Shown one piece after another: positions 35,290 to 43,722 of a stretch of 64,000 bases of DNA. The stretch spans positions 4,526,001 to 4,590,000 of the forward strand of contig NZ_CP033918.1 in assembly GCF_003815675.1 (NCBI RefSeq), read 5' to 3'. Position 1 is the first letter of the stretch. Each line of letters starts with the position of its first letter. The stretch comes from Chryseobacterium sp. G0186. GTDB lineage: Bacteria; Bacteroidota; Bacteroidia; Flavobacteriales; Weeksellaceae. The notes beneath the pieces are model-generated. The model searched no databases. It worked only from the letters and a program-made list of their open reading frames with translations, and was not told the DNA's origin. A program made the position numbers and the translations under genes.

Positions 35290-35799
35290 ATGTACGGAAC
35301 AAATACAAAAACAAATACTTATACGGTCCTTGATATAAGAAAAACATTTGAAAGCTGTGAGGCAGATATCAGAACAATTGCCAGACGCACTAATAAGTGG
35401 ACAATGGAATACGTAGATAAGGTTTTCCATGATGTGCTCAAATATGCAGAAAAATATTATTTACAATCAGTAAGCATAACCTTGATCAATACCAATACGG
35501 GTTTGCCAGTGAAAGCAGCTAAATTTATTGTAAATGATTTAGGTGATGCAACCGACAGCGAACGCGCTGGGAAAAATAATGATTGGCCAGATACTGATAA
35601 CACTTCACTATCAATTATATTATCTCATACTCAGAAATGGAGGAACCTAACTTCTGAAGAGAAAACAAATTTTCAAAAGGAATTAAAACTCAGTTGGGGT
35701 AGTACAGATATTAATACTAATTTTCCGCATCTGCAACAGTCAGATGCACAGTTGTATGCAAGTAATGGATATGAATTACAAAAAAAGAATTTTAAATAA
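35290..35799 (+). CDS. cap7: CBASS HORMA-domain protein (Cap7)
   Basis: A 169-residue bacterial HORMA-like protein. The N-terminal TYTVLDIRKTFESCEADIRT helix, the middle AEKYYLQSVSITLINTNTGL strand region and a C-terminal seatbelt-like part (TDINTNFPHLQQSDAQLYAS) fit the family placed between CD-NTase and TRIP13 in type III CBASS. HORMA proteins bind a phage peptide, close the seatbelt and activate the CD-NTase. Three bases separate it from the ATPase gene. Confidence 0.85.
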   Translation: MYGTNTKTNTYTVLDIRKTFESCEADIRTIARRTNKWTMEYVDKVFHDVLKYAEKYYLQSVSITLINTNTGLPVKAAKFIVNDLGDATDSERAGKNNDWPDTDNTSLSIILSHTQKWRNLTSEEKTNFQKELKLSWGSTDINTNFPHLQQSDAQLYASNGYELQKKNFK

Positions 35800-35801
35800 A
35801 T

Positions 35802-36686
35802 ATGAGTACAATTTTTGATAATATAACAGAACTTCCTAGTAGAGAAATTGCCGAAAGAGCTAAACACTTAATTGGTTTTGAAAACAAATATAATAGGATA
35901 CTTTCGAACTTAAAGCTCTTGCTGGATCAAGAAGGTCTTGTTGAGTGGAGCAAAAAATTTCATAAAACAGAACTTCCAGTAATTTCACAACTGAAAGAAA
36001 AATATCCATTAATTATATTGGCAGGTGACGCAGGAACAGGCAAAACTGTTTCTGCCGAGGCCATTGCGGACAGAATGCTTAGGGAATTAAAAAAGGAAGG
36101 TTTTTTTCTAAAACTGAGTACAAGAGTTAGAGGAGAAGGTCTTCATGGTCAAATGGGGAATTTAGTAAATGATGCATTTGCTGAACTAAAAACTCAAGCA
36201 GGTAAGAAACGAATAGCATTTTTACTAATTGACGAAGCTGATGCAATTGCTTCGACAAGATCTACCATGCAGATGCATCAGGAAGAAAAAGCAGCTGTAA
36301 ATACATTAATTCAAAAAATTGATGAAATTCGTGAACTAAATGGGCGAGCAATATTGTTTATGTCGACAAACAGATTGCATTTTCTTGATGAAGCTATTGT
36401 GAGAAGGGCGGCAATTATTTTAGAATTTGAGCGTCCCACCTTTGAGGAAAGAGTGCTTCTTTTTAAAACCTCTCTCGCTGGTGTTGAAATTACAGATAAG
36501 CAGTTAGAGGAATTGGCTAACCTGTCAGGAGAGGAATCGAACAATGGACTTTCTTTTTCTTTTTCAGATATAAGATTAAGAATATTGCCAGAAGCTGTTG
36601 CAAAATGTTTCCCGGATAAAGCTTTAGATTTTGAAACTGTCGCCGAGACAATTAAAAAACTTAATCCAAGCCCTAAAATTGTATGA
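35802..36686 (+). CDS. cap6: CBASS TRIP13/Pch2-like AAA+ ATPase (Cap6)
   Basis: A 294-residue AAA+ ATPase. Walker A GDAGTGKT at 75-82, Walker B LLIDEAD at 141-147, pore loop near GEGLHGQMG (111-119), sensor-1 MSTNR and an arginine-finger region IVRRAA. Cap6 remodels the HORMA protein and keeps the synthase off until infection. Stop overlaps the effector start by four bases (ATGA), so the effector is translationally coupled. Confidence 0.9.
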   Translation: MSTIFDNITELPSREIAERAKHLIGFENKYNRILSNLKLLLDQEGLVEWSKKFHKTELPVISQLKEKYPLIILAGDAGTGKTVSAEAIADRMLRELKKEGFFLKLSTRVRGEGLHGQMGNLVNDAFAELKTQAGKKRIAFLLIDEADAIASTRSTMQMHQEEKAAVNTLIQKIDEIRELNGRAILFMSTNRLHFLDEAIVRRAAIILEFERPTFEERVLLFKTSLAGVEITDKQLEELANLSGEESNNGLSFSFSDIRLRILPEAVAKCFPDKALDFETVAETIKKLNPSPKIV

Positions 36687-37504
36687 AAAAAGGACCTATC
36701 TTTCTACAAATAATTCTGTCTGTTATTCTAATCGTTGGAGGATACATCGAAAAAGGAAACTGGACAGAATCTAAATATTCCACTACGGGATATATCACAT
36801 TACTTACCTTCATTGTAACTTTTGTATATGAAAACTACAATAGACTTGGGTTTTATTTCCAGTCAAAGGTTTTGTTAAAAAATACTGATGTTCGTGTTTC
36901 TATTTCATATCTGTATAGAATAAAAGTTGAAAATGAATACTTGCTTGTTAAAAGCAGAACAAGAAAATATTTTCAGCCTGTGGGTGGTTGTTATAAAACA
37001 TTACCTGGCTGTGAAAGAAAATTCGAAGAATTAGATGTTAGACCTGATAGAAAATTTGAAACTGAAAAGGGAATTGCAAAAAATGATCTGCGTGTTCATG
37101 TAAAAGGTAAAAATCTAATTGAATTTCTTAAATGGTTTGATTCAAAGGAGGATCGTGAGATTTCGCCTTGGAGAGAATTTTGTGAAGAATTAATTGCAAC
37201 AGAAATTTTAACCTGGCGGCCTTTTAGATACATCGACTATAGATTTAAGAAAAAAATTCAATCACCTATAATTGATTTGGATATGGGAGGTAAAGGTCTT
37301 TTTATTTATGAAGTTTTTGATTTAGTAATTAATGATGAGCAAATGCCATTACTTAAAGATTTAAAGAATAAAACATCTGAAAATTACATCTGGGTTACGG
37401 ATGAAGTTATTCAAACATTAGGTCATGAGACCGGTTCGAAATCTTTTCCACATGAAATTGGACCACATACAAAGTATGCACAAAACTTAAAATGGAGTAA
37501 ATAA
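36683..37504 (+). CDS. cap16: CBASS effector with two TM helices and a NUDIX domain (Cap16-like)
   Basis: A 273-residue effector. Two N-terminal membrane helices (IFLQIILSVILIVGGYI; YITLLTFIVTFVYENY) are followed by a NUDIX-like domain from about residue 65. The NUDIX helix is degenerate but visible (SPWREFCEELIATEIL in place of REuxEExGU). TM-SMODS-NUDIX proteins are known CBASS effectors (Cap16). The second messenger probably triggers membrane disruption. The coupling to Cap6 and the lack of any nuclease gene make it the sole effector. A weak hairpin follows. Confidence 0.82.
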   Translation: MKKGPIFLQIILSVILIVGGYIEKGNWTESKYSTTGYITLLTFIVTFVYENYNRLGFYFQSKVLLKNTDVRVSISYLYRIKVENEYLLVKSRTRKYFQPVGGCYKTLPGCERKFEELDVRPDRKFETEKGIAKNDLRVHVKGKNLIEFLKWFDSKEDREISPWREFCEELIATEILTWRPFRYIDYRFKKKIQSPIIDLDMGGKGLFIYEVFDLVINDEQMPLLKDLKNKTSENYIWVTDEVIQTLGHETGSKSFPHEIGPHTKYAQNLKWSK

Positions 37505-37775
37505 AACATCAATTGTTGATTTTTATGACATAGTACGTTATCATTAGGAGATAATTTGCATTGAATTTACTTTATTAAAATTTTACAATTTATCAAATAT
37601 AAACCAGATTAGCACAAAAGTAATTTCGTAGTTTTTTAATGTCGTTTATTCAAATATATAATTGACAATTTTGTTATCATGATTATTATTTTAAGAGTGA
37701 AAAATATGGAGAGGAATTTTTTGTCTTTGAAAGTCTGTGTTTTAGTAAAAATTAGTGATCAAAAATGGTCTTTTA
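37505..37775. other. AT-rich gap after the CBASS operon
   Basis: About 270 bases of AT-rich sequence at the right end of the island. A short ATCAA/TTGAT dyad with T run lies at 37506-37520 (weak terminator). No gene or integrase remnant recognised. Confidence 0.4.
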
Positions 37776-37806
37776 TTTGGAAAAACTAAAAAAAGACATA
37801 TATTTG
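37776..37806 (+). promoter_or_regulatory. Consensus Bacteroidota promoter
   Basis: TTTG (37776-37779), 19 bases, TATATTTG (37799-37806): an exact -33/-7 match. It points right, through the attachment-like copy, towards tRNA-Asp 160 bases away. It may drive tRNA-Asp after integration, or belonged to the tRNA array, or to a lost element gene. Confidence 0.75.
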
Positions 37807-37919
37807 CACCAGTAAAAACAAACAATCTTAAACTTATTTAAAAAAGTGACCTATTCGGTGACCTAAAAATAAGAGAACGATATAAAGCTTATGGATAGGG
37901 AGTTTTTCAAATAAGAACA

Positions 37920-37937
37920 AGTCCCGTCCGGATCGCA
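37920..37937 (+). other. Attachment-site candidate: duplicated 3' end of tRNA-Asp
   Basis: AGTCCCGTCCGGATCGCA here equals the 3' end of tRNA-Asp (38026-38043) base for base. There is no tRNA body before it. An 18-bp copy of a tRNA 3' end is the usual att core of tRNA-targeting integrases. It separates accessory genes on the left from backbone on the right, so it reads as the distal end (attR) of an element whose other end lies left of the window in a further tRNA-Asp. Confidence 0.75.
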
Positions 37938-37967
37938 TAAGTTTTGTCAATTTACTTTAAAAAAATT

Positions 37968-38041
37968 GATCCGGTAGTTCAGCTGGTTAGAATGCCGCCC
38001 TGTCACGGCGGAGGTCGCGGGTTCGAGTCCCGTCCGGATCG
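37968..38041 (+). tRNA. tRNA-Asp (GTC)
   Basis: Complete cloverleaf: acceptor GATCCGG/CCGGATC, D arm, anticodon stem CCGCC/GGCGG with anticodon GTC at 38002-38004, T arm GCGGG-TTCGAGT-CCCGT, discriminator G. CCA is not encoded. A terminator follows at once. Confidence 0.97.
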
Positions 38042-38042
38042 C

Positions 38043-38072
38043 AAAAAGTCTTCTAGAAATAGAAGACTTTTT
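38043..38072 (+). terminator. Terminator after tRNA-Asp
   Basis: 12-bp stem AAAAAGTCTTCT/AGAAGACTTTTT, 6-nt loop, followed by more T. Classic intrinsic terminator. Confidence 0.9.
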
Positions 38073-38102
38073 TTTGTTTGGAACCTAAGGAATTTTATGA
38101 AT

Positions 38103-38753
38103 TTATTTCCTGATATCTCTCGCATCTGTTGGAGCTGTAATAATGTCAATTATGACTGCTTCTTCAGAGATTTTCAATCCCGTTAATCCATATCCGTAAA
38201 CTGCTCCGGTATCTATATTAACTGAATTTGATTTCGGGTCAAATAATGGTTTTTCCTGTTTCAAGGGAGTATGTCCATGAATTTGTAGTTTATGGATGTT
38301 TTTTAGCCCTTTTCTATTCCATAAAACACTGTCTTCGCTGTCTTCCTCATAAGGGGCCTCTGTTTCCGTTATTCCGGCATGAGTAATCATTATATTTTCT
38401 GTTTCAAACTTTAGGGGTAATCCTACAAACCAATTTTGGATTTCTTGATGATCCAAATGATTCGTATTGAAATCTTCCAGTGTTTGGTCCCCACCTTGTT
38501 GAATCCAGTTCAGATTGGGGCCGTTATCATAGTGTTCGATAAATTCATATTCATGATTTCCCTTTATTATAGAACAATTAGGATAGGCTTGCTGTAATTG
38601 CATACATTTTTTGACAACCTTAGCGCTATAATTGCCCCGATCTATTAAATCTCCCACAAAAATCAGATGTTCATTTTCTGTATTCCATTGTTTGAGTATT
38701 TCTTCCAAAGTGTAAAAACATCCGTGAACGTCTCCTATGATAAAAAAATTCAT
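38103..38753 (-). CDS. PPP-family metallophosphoesterase (Ser/Thr phosphatase or Ap4A hydrolase-like)
   Basis: A 216-residue soluble phosphatase with the full two-metal signature: IGDVHGCFYTLEEIL (8-14), FVGDLIDRGNYSAKV, IIKGNHEYEFIE and ITHAGITETE, then IHGHTPL. The size fits bacterial PrpA/Lambda-phosphatase-like or ApaH-like enzymes; the substrate (protein or dinucleoside polyphosphate) is not decided by sequence. First backbone gene right of the tRNA. Confidence 0.88.
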   Translation of the reverse strand: MNFFIIGDVHGCFYTLEEILKQWNTENEHLIFVGDLIDRGNYSAKVVKKCMQLQQAYPNCSIIKGNHEYEFIEHYDNGPNLNWIQQGGDQTLEDFNTNHLDHQEIQNWFVGLPLKFETENIMITHAGITETEAPYEEDSEDSVLWNRKGLKNIHKLQIHGHTPLKQEKPLFDPKSNSVNIDTGAVYGYGLTGLKISEEAVIIDIITAPTDARDIRK

Positions 38754-38901
38754 TTGACTGATTTATTTAAAAACTTTCAAAATTAACTAAAATAGGCGTT
38801 ATCAGGAGGATTTACCTCTATTTTTGTTTTTGCTGAATGGTGAAAGAAAAAATCTGGTTTTTTGTATATTCAATAGGTTATAGCTACTTTAGTAATTAAA
38901 G

Positions 38902-39327
38902 ATGAATTTGATGTCTAAAAAGAAGTTTATTTTATTAGCAATACTTAAAACCTGGTTTATTTCAACCGTTGTTTCCGTTATTCTTATCATTATATTTTTA
39001 AATGTTACACGGGAAGTGGAAATGAAAGAACACCCAAGAAATTGTGATATGAGCGGGCTCGCCTATGCCTTTGTTGTTTTTTGGATATTATTTCTCAGCA
39101 TTTTATCATTGAGTAGCCTGTTTTCCCTTTTAAAGTCGTTTTGTAGAAAAGTGAAAGAAGCCTTATGTTGGTTCCTGCTTCCGGCAATTTCTTTCGTATT
39201 CTATTATTGTACGGTTGCAGACGGAAAAATTAATAGGGATGACATTGCTTTATTTCTGATTACTTATTTGCCTTGGTTTGTCCTTTGGATATTGTATTAC
39301 AGAAGATTTAATTCCTTATTCAAATAA
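38902..39327 (+). CDS. Hypothetical four-helix membrane protein
   Basis: A 141-residue inner-membrane protein with four hydrophobic segments (LLAILKTWFISTVVSVILII, AYAFVVFWILFLSILSLSSL, ALCWFLLPAISFVFYYC, FLITYLPWFVLWILYYR). No domain recognised. An ATG three codons in (MSKKKF) is an alternative start. It is followed after 15 bases by another small membrane protein, so they are probably co-transcribed. Confidence 0.6.
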   Translation: MNLMSKKKFILLAILKTWFISTVVSVILIIIFLNVTREVEMKEHPRNCDMSGLAYAFVVFWILFLSILSLSSLFSLLKSFCRKVKEALCWFLLPAISFVFYYCTVADGKINRDDIALFLITYLPWFVLWILYYRRFNSLFK

Positions 39328-39342
39328 AAAATAAAAGAATGT

Positions 39343-39639
39343 ATGAAAAGACAATTTAAAAACTGGACCCTATTCTTTATTTTAGGACTAATAACGTTAA
39401 TCGTAGGCATTATCATCGCTATTGTACTCATGACAGGAGTTTCTGCCCCAGATGCTTTGTATGGGATGTTTATCCTGCTATGGATGATTCCTGTGGTATT
39501 GGTTATTGTGATAGACCGGATTTTGGTTCGGAAATTTGGTCATAAAGCAGTCAATAAAATCCAATTTTTTATATTGTTATTCATTGCATTTTTATGGGTA
39601 GTAAGAGCTTTGGTTAATCTTGTTCAAGGGTATAACTAA
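39343..39639 (+). CDS. Hypothetical small membrane protein
   Basis: A 98-residue protein with three membrane segments (LFFILGLITLIVGIIIAIVL, GMFILLWMIPVVLVIVI, IQFFILLFIAFLWVVRALV). No recognised domain; second gene of a two-gene unit with 38902-39327. Confidence 0.6.
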   Translation: MKRQFKNWTLFFILGLITLIVGIIIAIVLMTGVSAPDALYGMFILLWMIPVVLVIVIDRILVRKFGHKAVNKIQFFILLFIAFLWVVRALVNLVQGYN

Positions 39640-40016
39640 AAAAAATTACTGTCCAATGAGACAGTAATAGCAATGATCTGTGATAGGTGTAGATCAGTTT
39701 AGTTTTCTAAGCAGAGATTTATGCTGTTTAAAAGGCTGATCTTTTTGGAACTGCTTGGCATTCGGCCATAGTCATTTAATATTTTGTCTGAATTAGGTAT
39801 CATTGCCTGAGTTATTTACGATAAAAACTTCAATTGATGAATCAACTTTTATTAGACCGAATGATTTGGGCAGTTACTTTATATCATGGTTATTGATAAA
39901 ATGGTAAGTTACTTTCTTTGATGGCCTGTTTGCGCTGGTTTTCAGCTTCACTCTGAGATGAGGTTCTACAAAAGGGTACAATCATGGAAATCGGTTGCAA
40001 ATCTATATCGTGGCAT
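39640..40016. other. Gap with no gene seen
   Basis: About 380 bases between a membrane protein gene and the regulator at 40100. No open frame of note; AT-rich. The regulatory part starts at 40017. Confidence 0.45.
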
Positions 40017-40081
40017 TTTGATAATCGCTACACTTTTGTGTAGATTTGTGATATTAAAGCAAAAACTATACTTTAGTGTAG
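40017..40081 (+). promoter_or_regulatory. Promoter with twin dyads before the PAS-LuxR gene
   Basis: TTTG (40017-40020), 20 bases, TAGATTTG (40041-40048) forms a near-consensus promoter. Dyad 1 CTACAC-TTTT-GTGTAG (40028-40043) overlaps the -7; dyad 2 CTATAC-TTTA-GTGTAG (40066-40081) is 38 bp downstream, before the ATG. The pair fits a repressor or autoregulator binding twice. Confidence 0.65.
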
Positions 40082-40099
40082 TAAGCAGGTATTGAAAAA

Positions 40100-40858
40100 A
40101 TGGAACGAATTAAAAGGTTTTTTAACGATAAAAACGAGGTAAGCACAGACGCTGATATTGATTTCAGTCAGGGAGGAGATTATCTGGAGGCTATAAAGGC
40201 TCTTGCCAGAACGACTTACCAAAGTCTGTATGTCATCAATTATCAAACCAAAGGATTTGAATATGTTTCGGAGAATCCTCTTTTTCTGTGTGGAAAAACC
40301 TCAGAAGAAGTAAAGGAACTGGGGTATGCTTTCTATTTTCAGAATGTAAAACCGGAAGACGTTGAAATGCTGATTAAGATCAATGAAGCGGGATTTGAAT
40401 TTTATGAAAAGCTTCCGGTACATGAAAGAAAACTGTATTCTATTTCCTATGATTTTAATCTTATCAACAACAAAAAGAACCTGATATTGGTTAATCATAA
40501 GCTTACGCCAATGTTCCTTACAGAAGAGGGGCAGGTTTGGAAAGCTTTGTGTGCTGTATCATTATCTAACAATAGTTCTTCAGGAAATGTAATGCTTAAC
40601 AAGGAGGGGTCCAATGAAGTCTGGAAGTATGACCTGATAGCAAATACATGGGAGAAAAGTGAAAAGATAAAATTATCTTCCAGAGAATATGAAATTATAA
40701 GCCTGTATGCCAGCGGATTGACGATCAATGAAATAGGAGCCAAGCTTTTTATTACAGCAGATACCGTGAAATTTCACCGCAAAAAGCTTTTTGAAAAAAT
40801 TGGAGTCAATAATATAGCAGAGGCATTATCTTACGCTAAATCGAATAAACTGCTTTAA
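40100..40858 (+). CDS. PAS-like sensor with LuxR-type HTH
   Basis: A 252-residue cytosolic regulator. The N-terminal two thirds resemble a PAS fold (SLYVINYQTKGFEYVSENPL, then EVKELGYAFYFQNVKPEDVE). The C-terminal 60 residues are a LuxR helix-turn-helix (LSSREYEIISLYASGLTINE, TADTVKFHRKKLFEKIGV). No receiver domain. Possibly autoregulated from the dyads 40028-40081. Ligand unknown. The convergent LytTR gene lies 28 bases beyond. Confidence 0.82.
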   Translation: MERIKRFFNDKNEVSTDADIDFSQGGDYLEAIKALARTTYQSLYVINYQTKGFEYVSENPLFLCGKTSEEVKELGYAFYFQNVKPEDVEMLIKINEAGFEFYEKLPVHERKLYSISYDFNLINNKKNLILVNHKLTPMFLTEEGQVWKALCAVSLSNNSSSGNVMLNKEGSNEVWKYDLIANTWEKSEKIKLSSREYEIISLYASGLTINEIGAKLFITADTVKFHRKKLFEKIGVNNIAEALSYAKSNKLL

Positions 40859-40886
40859 GTGTTGTAGGAAAAATAGAGAAGAATTT

Positions 40887-42002
40887 TTACTGCTCCAGCC
40901 ATTTTTTGAATTCTGAAACTCTATTTTTACTGATGAGTATTATTTCATCACTTTCAGGTTTTACGACTAATTTTAATTGATTTTTACCATACACAAGAAT
41001 GTTATTAATCGCTTTTACGTTAATAATAAACTGGCGATTGGCTCTGTAAAATAGTTGTGAATCTAAAGTTTTGATCAAATCATCAAGACTGGAGTTAATC
41101 GAATACTGATTTCCTGAGCATGTTTTTATATAAACAATGTTATTTTCAAGAAAGAAGTATGCAATTTCTGAAGTTTCTAAAGAGATCAATTCGTCTTTAT
41201 GGTAGGTAATGATTCTTTTCTTTAAATTATCAGTTGATTCTTCCCTTGCAGAATCATTATTGTCGTCTTTCTTGTGTTTTTCATGAATTAAATGAAGCTG
41301 CGTATTGATAGCTGTTAAAGTATTGACTTCATCATTAAGGTTTTTAATTTCACCATTTTTCTGATCTTCATATCTTTTATAGATCATTCTAATGAGAAAG
41401 AAGCTTATTCCAAGTATGGATAACGTGGCAATTAAAAATACGATTAAAAAAGTTAAATATAAATCAGAAATCTGCTGTTCTATTACATCAATATTGGCAT
41501 GGGAAGCCACCATCCAGTTACTGCCCTCTACAGGATAAAAACTTACGATTTCGGAAGCACGGTTGGAGGCTTTATTAAAATTATGTATTCCCGTACTCGC
41601 TTTTCCTGAGTTTATGATTTCCAGAAAATCAAACTGTTTATTATTATCTAAAATAAATTCTGAGCCGTTTATTTCAACTTTACGTCCAATTAAAGCAGGA
41701 TTGGGGTGGCAAAGTTCAATACCATTCTGGTTATACATACAAATAAATCCGCTTTGCGTATCTGTATTAACAATGCTGCTTTGAAGATTCTGAATAACGG
41801 TTTCTTTTGATAGACCTTGCTTAAGCTGTAGCTCCAGCAATTTTCCAATTTCCCGGGCCTCTCTTTTTCCGGCCTCAAAAGTACTGTTGAAAACATCTTT
41901 TTTAGAAGTTGAATACAAATAGCGGAAAGAAAAAAAACTAACAAGAAGGATCACAATACTTATTGCGAAAAAAGTGAGACTATAAAGATTAATCTTTTTC
42001 AT
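40887..42002 (-). CDS. Membrane-bound Cache-LytTR one-component regulator
   Basis: A 371-residue protein: TM1 (LTFFAISIVILLVSFFSFRY), an extracytoplasmic Cache-like domain (about 35-175; GFICMYNQNGIELCHPNPAL, SFYPVEGSNWMVASHANIDV), TM2 (LYLTFLIVFLIATLSILGISF), a coiled linker, and a C-terminal LytTR DNA-binding domain (ISLETSEIAYFFLENNIVYI, FYRANRQFIINVKAINNI). It senses a small ligand outside the inner membrane and binds DNA directly without a phosphorelay. No target site recognised near it. Confidence 0.83.
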   Translation of the reverse strand: MKKINLYSLTFFAISIVILLVSFFSFRYLYSTSKKDVFNSTFEAGKREAREIGKLLELQLKQGLSKETVIQNLQSSIVNTDTQSGFICMYNQNGIELCHPNPALIGRKVEINGSEFILDNNKQFDFLEIINSGKASTGIHNFNKASNRASEIVSFYPVEGSNWMVASHANIDVIEQQISDLYLTFLIVFLIATLSILGISFFLIRMIYKRYEDQKNGEIKNLNDEVNTLTAINTQLHLIHEKHKKDDNNDSAREESTDNLKKRIITYHKDELISLETSEIAYFFLENNIVYIKTCSGNQYSINSSLDDLIKTLDSQLFYRANRQFIINVKAINNILVYGKNQLKLVVKPESDEIILISKNRVSEFKKWLEQ

Positions 42003-42170
42003 GAATGAGGCGGGAATTTGTAATTCGCTTCAAAATTACGGATTAATTCGCAAGAAAATATTCGCTTTTAAGGGTTGATTTTTCCCTTTTACTGATTGTT
42101 TAATAAGGTAAGGTGTTGATTTAGTATAGCTTTGTTATCAGAATTTAAATAAACTAAAAAAGATTCTCTC

Positions 42171-43142
42171 ATGAAAAATAAGAATAAACTGATCTTGGTT
42201 TTGCTTGTCGGATTTGTAGGCTTACAGTTTTTTCGACCTGAAAAAATTGATCACGGAACAAAGACACAAAACCTAACCAATGTTCCCAAAGAAGTAAATG
42301 CCATCTTGAGAAGCTCGTGTTTTGATTGTCATTCCTCAGAAGCTAATTTAAGATGGTATGATAAAATTACTCCCGCTAATTTTTTGGTTACATCACACAT
42401 TAAAGAAGCTCGGGAGGCGCTGGATTTTTCGAAGTGGGATTCCTGGACGAGGGCACAGCAGAATTCAACAATTTACTATTCGATCAACAAAGTTTTATCG
42501 GGTGAAATGCCGCTTCCAAGTTATGCCGCTGTTCATTCATCTGCAAAATTGACTCAAAAGCAGGTTCAAACGTTGAAAAATTATGCGTTATCGCTCACCC
42601 CTCGTAAAGTTGCAGATCATTCACAAATAAAAGATGCAGAGAAGCAATATAATGCCTGGGTAAGCGGAGAATTGAAGAAAACCAATGTAAAAGACGCTCC
42701 CAATGGGCTACATTATTTTCCTGATTATAGAAACTGGAAAGCGATCAGTACAACAGATCGGTTTGATAACGGAACAATGCGGATTATTTTTGGAAATAAT
42801 ATTGCTGTGAAAGCGATTCAAGATCATAAAGTAAACCCCTGGCCTGATGGAGCTGTCCTTGCAAAAACTGTTTGGAAACAGCAGGTGCAAAAAGACGGGA
42901 GTATTTCTTCAGGTGAGTTTTTAGCAGTAGAATTTATGATTAAAGATGCTGAGAAGTATTCAAAAACAAAAGGCTGGGGCTGGGCAAGATGGAAAGGAAG
43001 TGATTTAAAACCCTATGGAGCGGATACTCCAAATTTTGAGCAGGAATGTATTGAATGCCATAAGCCTGTAGCCCATAGAGACTATGTTTTTACCCCACCG
43101 CTATATTTAATCTCTCAACTTAAAAAAATTCAGACAAAATGA
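42171..43142 (+). CDS. Haem-binding domain plus cytochrome P460 protein
   Basis: A 323-residue exported protein. A signal anchor precedes a haem_bd domain (ILRSSCFDCHSSEANLRWYD, then GEMPLPSYAAVHSSAKLT). Residues about 160-315 look like a cytochrome P460 domain, with a CIECHKPVAHRDYVF haem site near the end and WGWARWKGSDLKPYG. The first half resembles the island protein at 28232. Possible haem oxidase or electron carrier in the periplasm. The stop overlaps the next gene by four bases. Confidence 0.82.
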   Translation: MKNKNKLILVLLVGFVGLQFFRPEKIDHGTKTQNLTNVPKEVNAILRSSCFDCHSSEANLRWYDKITPANFLVTSHIKEAREALDFSKWDSWTRAQQNSTIYYSINKVLSGEMPLPSYAAVHSSAKLTQKQVQTLKNYALSLTPRKVADHSQIKDAEKQYNAWVSGELKKTNVKDAPNGLHYFPDYRNWKAISTTDRFDNGTMRIIFGNNIAVKAIQDHKVNPWPDGAVLAKTVWKQQVQKDGSISSGEFLAVEFMIKDAEKYSKTKGWGWARWKGSDLKPYGADTPNFEQECIECHKPVAHRDYVFTPPLYLISQLKKIQTK

Positions 43143-43609
43143 AAAATTATAGTTTATATTTAATTTTTATAGTGTTCGTTTCCTGCCAAAAGAAGGCTGA
43201 AAATATTCTTAATCTGGAAGCCTCCATTCAGCAAACTGAAGAACTGAAAGAAAATCCACTTTTAATGAATCCCATTACCTCTTCTATTCAGCCGAAGATA
43301 AAAACAATGTCGACCTTGTATGGAAATGATGTTGCATTTAATTATGCTAAGACAAATTTCAATTCTAATTATCCTCAAAATGCAGTTTTATATGAAGTGA
43401 CCTGGGCACAGCAATCCGATGAATTCTGGTTTGGAGCAAATATTCCAAAAAATGTGATCTCTGTTGAGAAAATTAGCTATCTTGATAAAGGGCTTATAAC
43501 CTATGAAATGTTTCAGGGAAATACCTTAAAAAAGGTGAAAATAGATAGTAAGGATGAGGATGTAAGAAAGGAGGTAATATTATCTCAAAAAATGGCGGTC
43601 TCTCCGTAA
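43139..43609 (+). CDS. Hypothetical lipoprotein, cytochrome P460-associated
   Basis: A 156-residue lipoprotein (FIVFVSCQKK). The core contains AVLYEVTWAQQSDEFWFGAN and NVISVEKISYLDKGLITYEM. It overlaps the P460 gene (ATGA), so it probably acts with it. No family assigned. Confidence 0.65.
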   Translation: MKNYSLYLIFIVFVSCQKKAENILNLEASIQQTEELKENPLLMNPITSSIQPKIKTMSTLYGNDVAFNYAKTNFNSNYPQNAVLYEVTWAQQSDEFWFGANIPKNVISVEKISYLDKGLITYEMFQGNTLKKVKIDSKDEDVRKEVILSQKMAVSP

Positions 43610-43722
43610 TTTTGGGTACTTCCGTATTTTCACGGTATTTTTATTGATGATGGTTATTATTTCATCTTTAGGTCTGATATTTGTATTGAGTAGAAAAACT
43701 GAAATACCAACTTATATTTATA

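Noticed and set aside
37505..37967. Integrase remnant at the island border
   Set aside because: I looked for tyrosine-recombinase motifs in all frames and saw none.
37944..38186. 80-codon plus-strand frame across tRNA-Asp
   Set aside because: It reads through the tRNA, the terminator and the 3' end of the opposing phosphatase gene.
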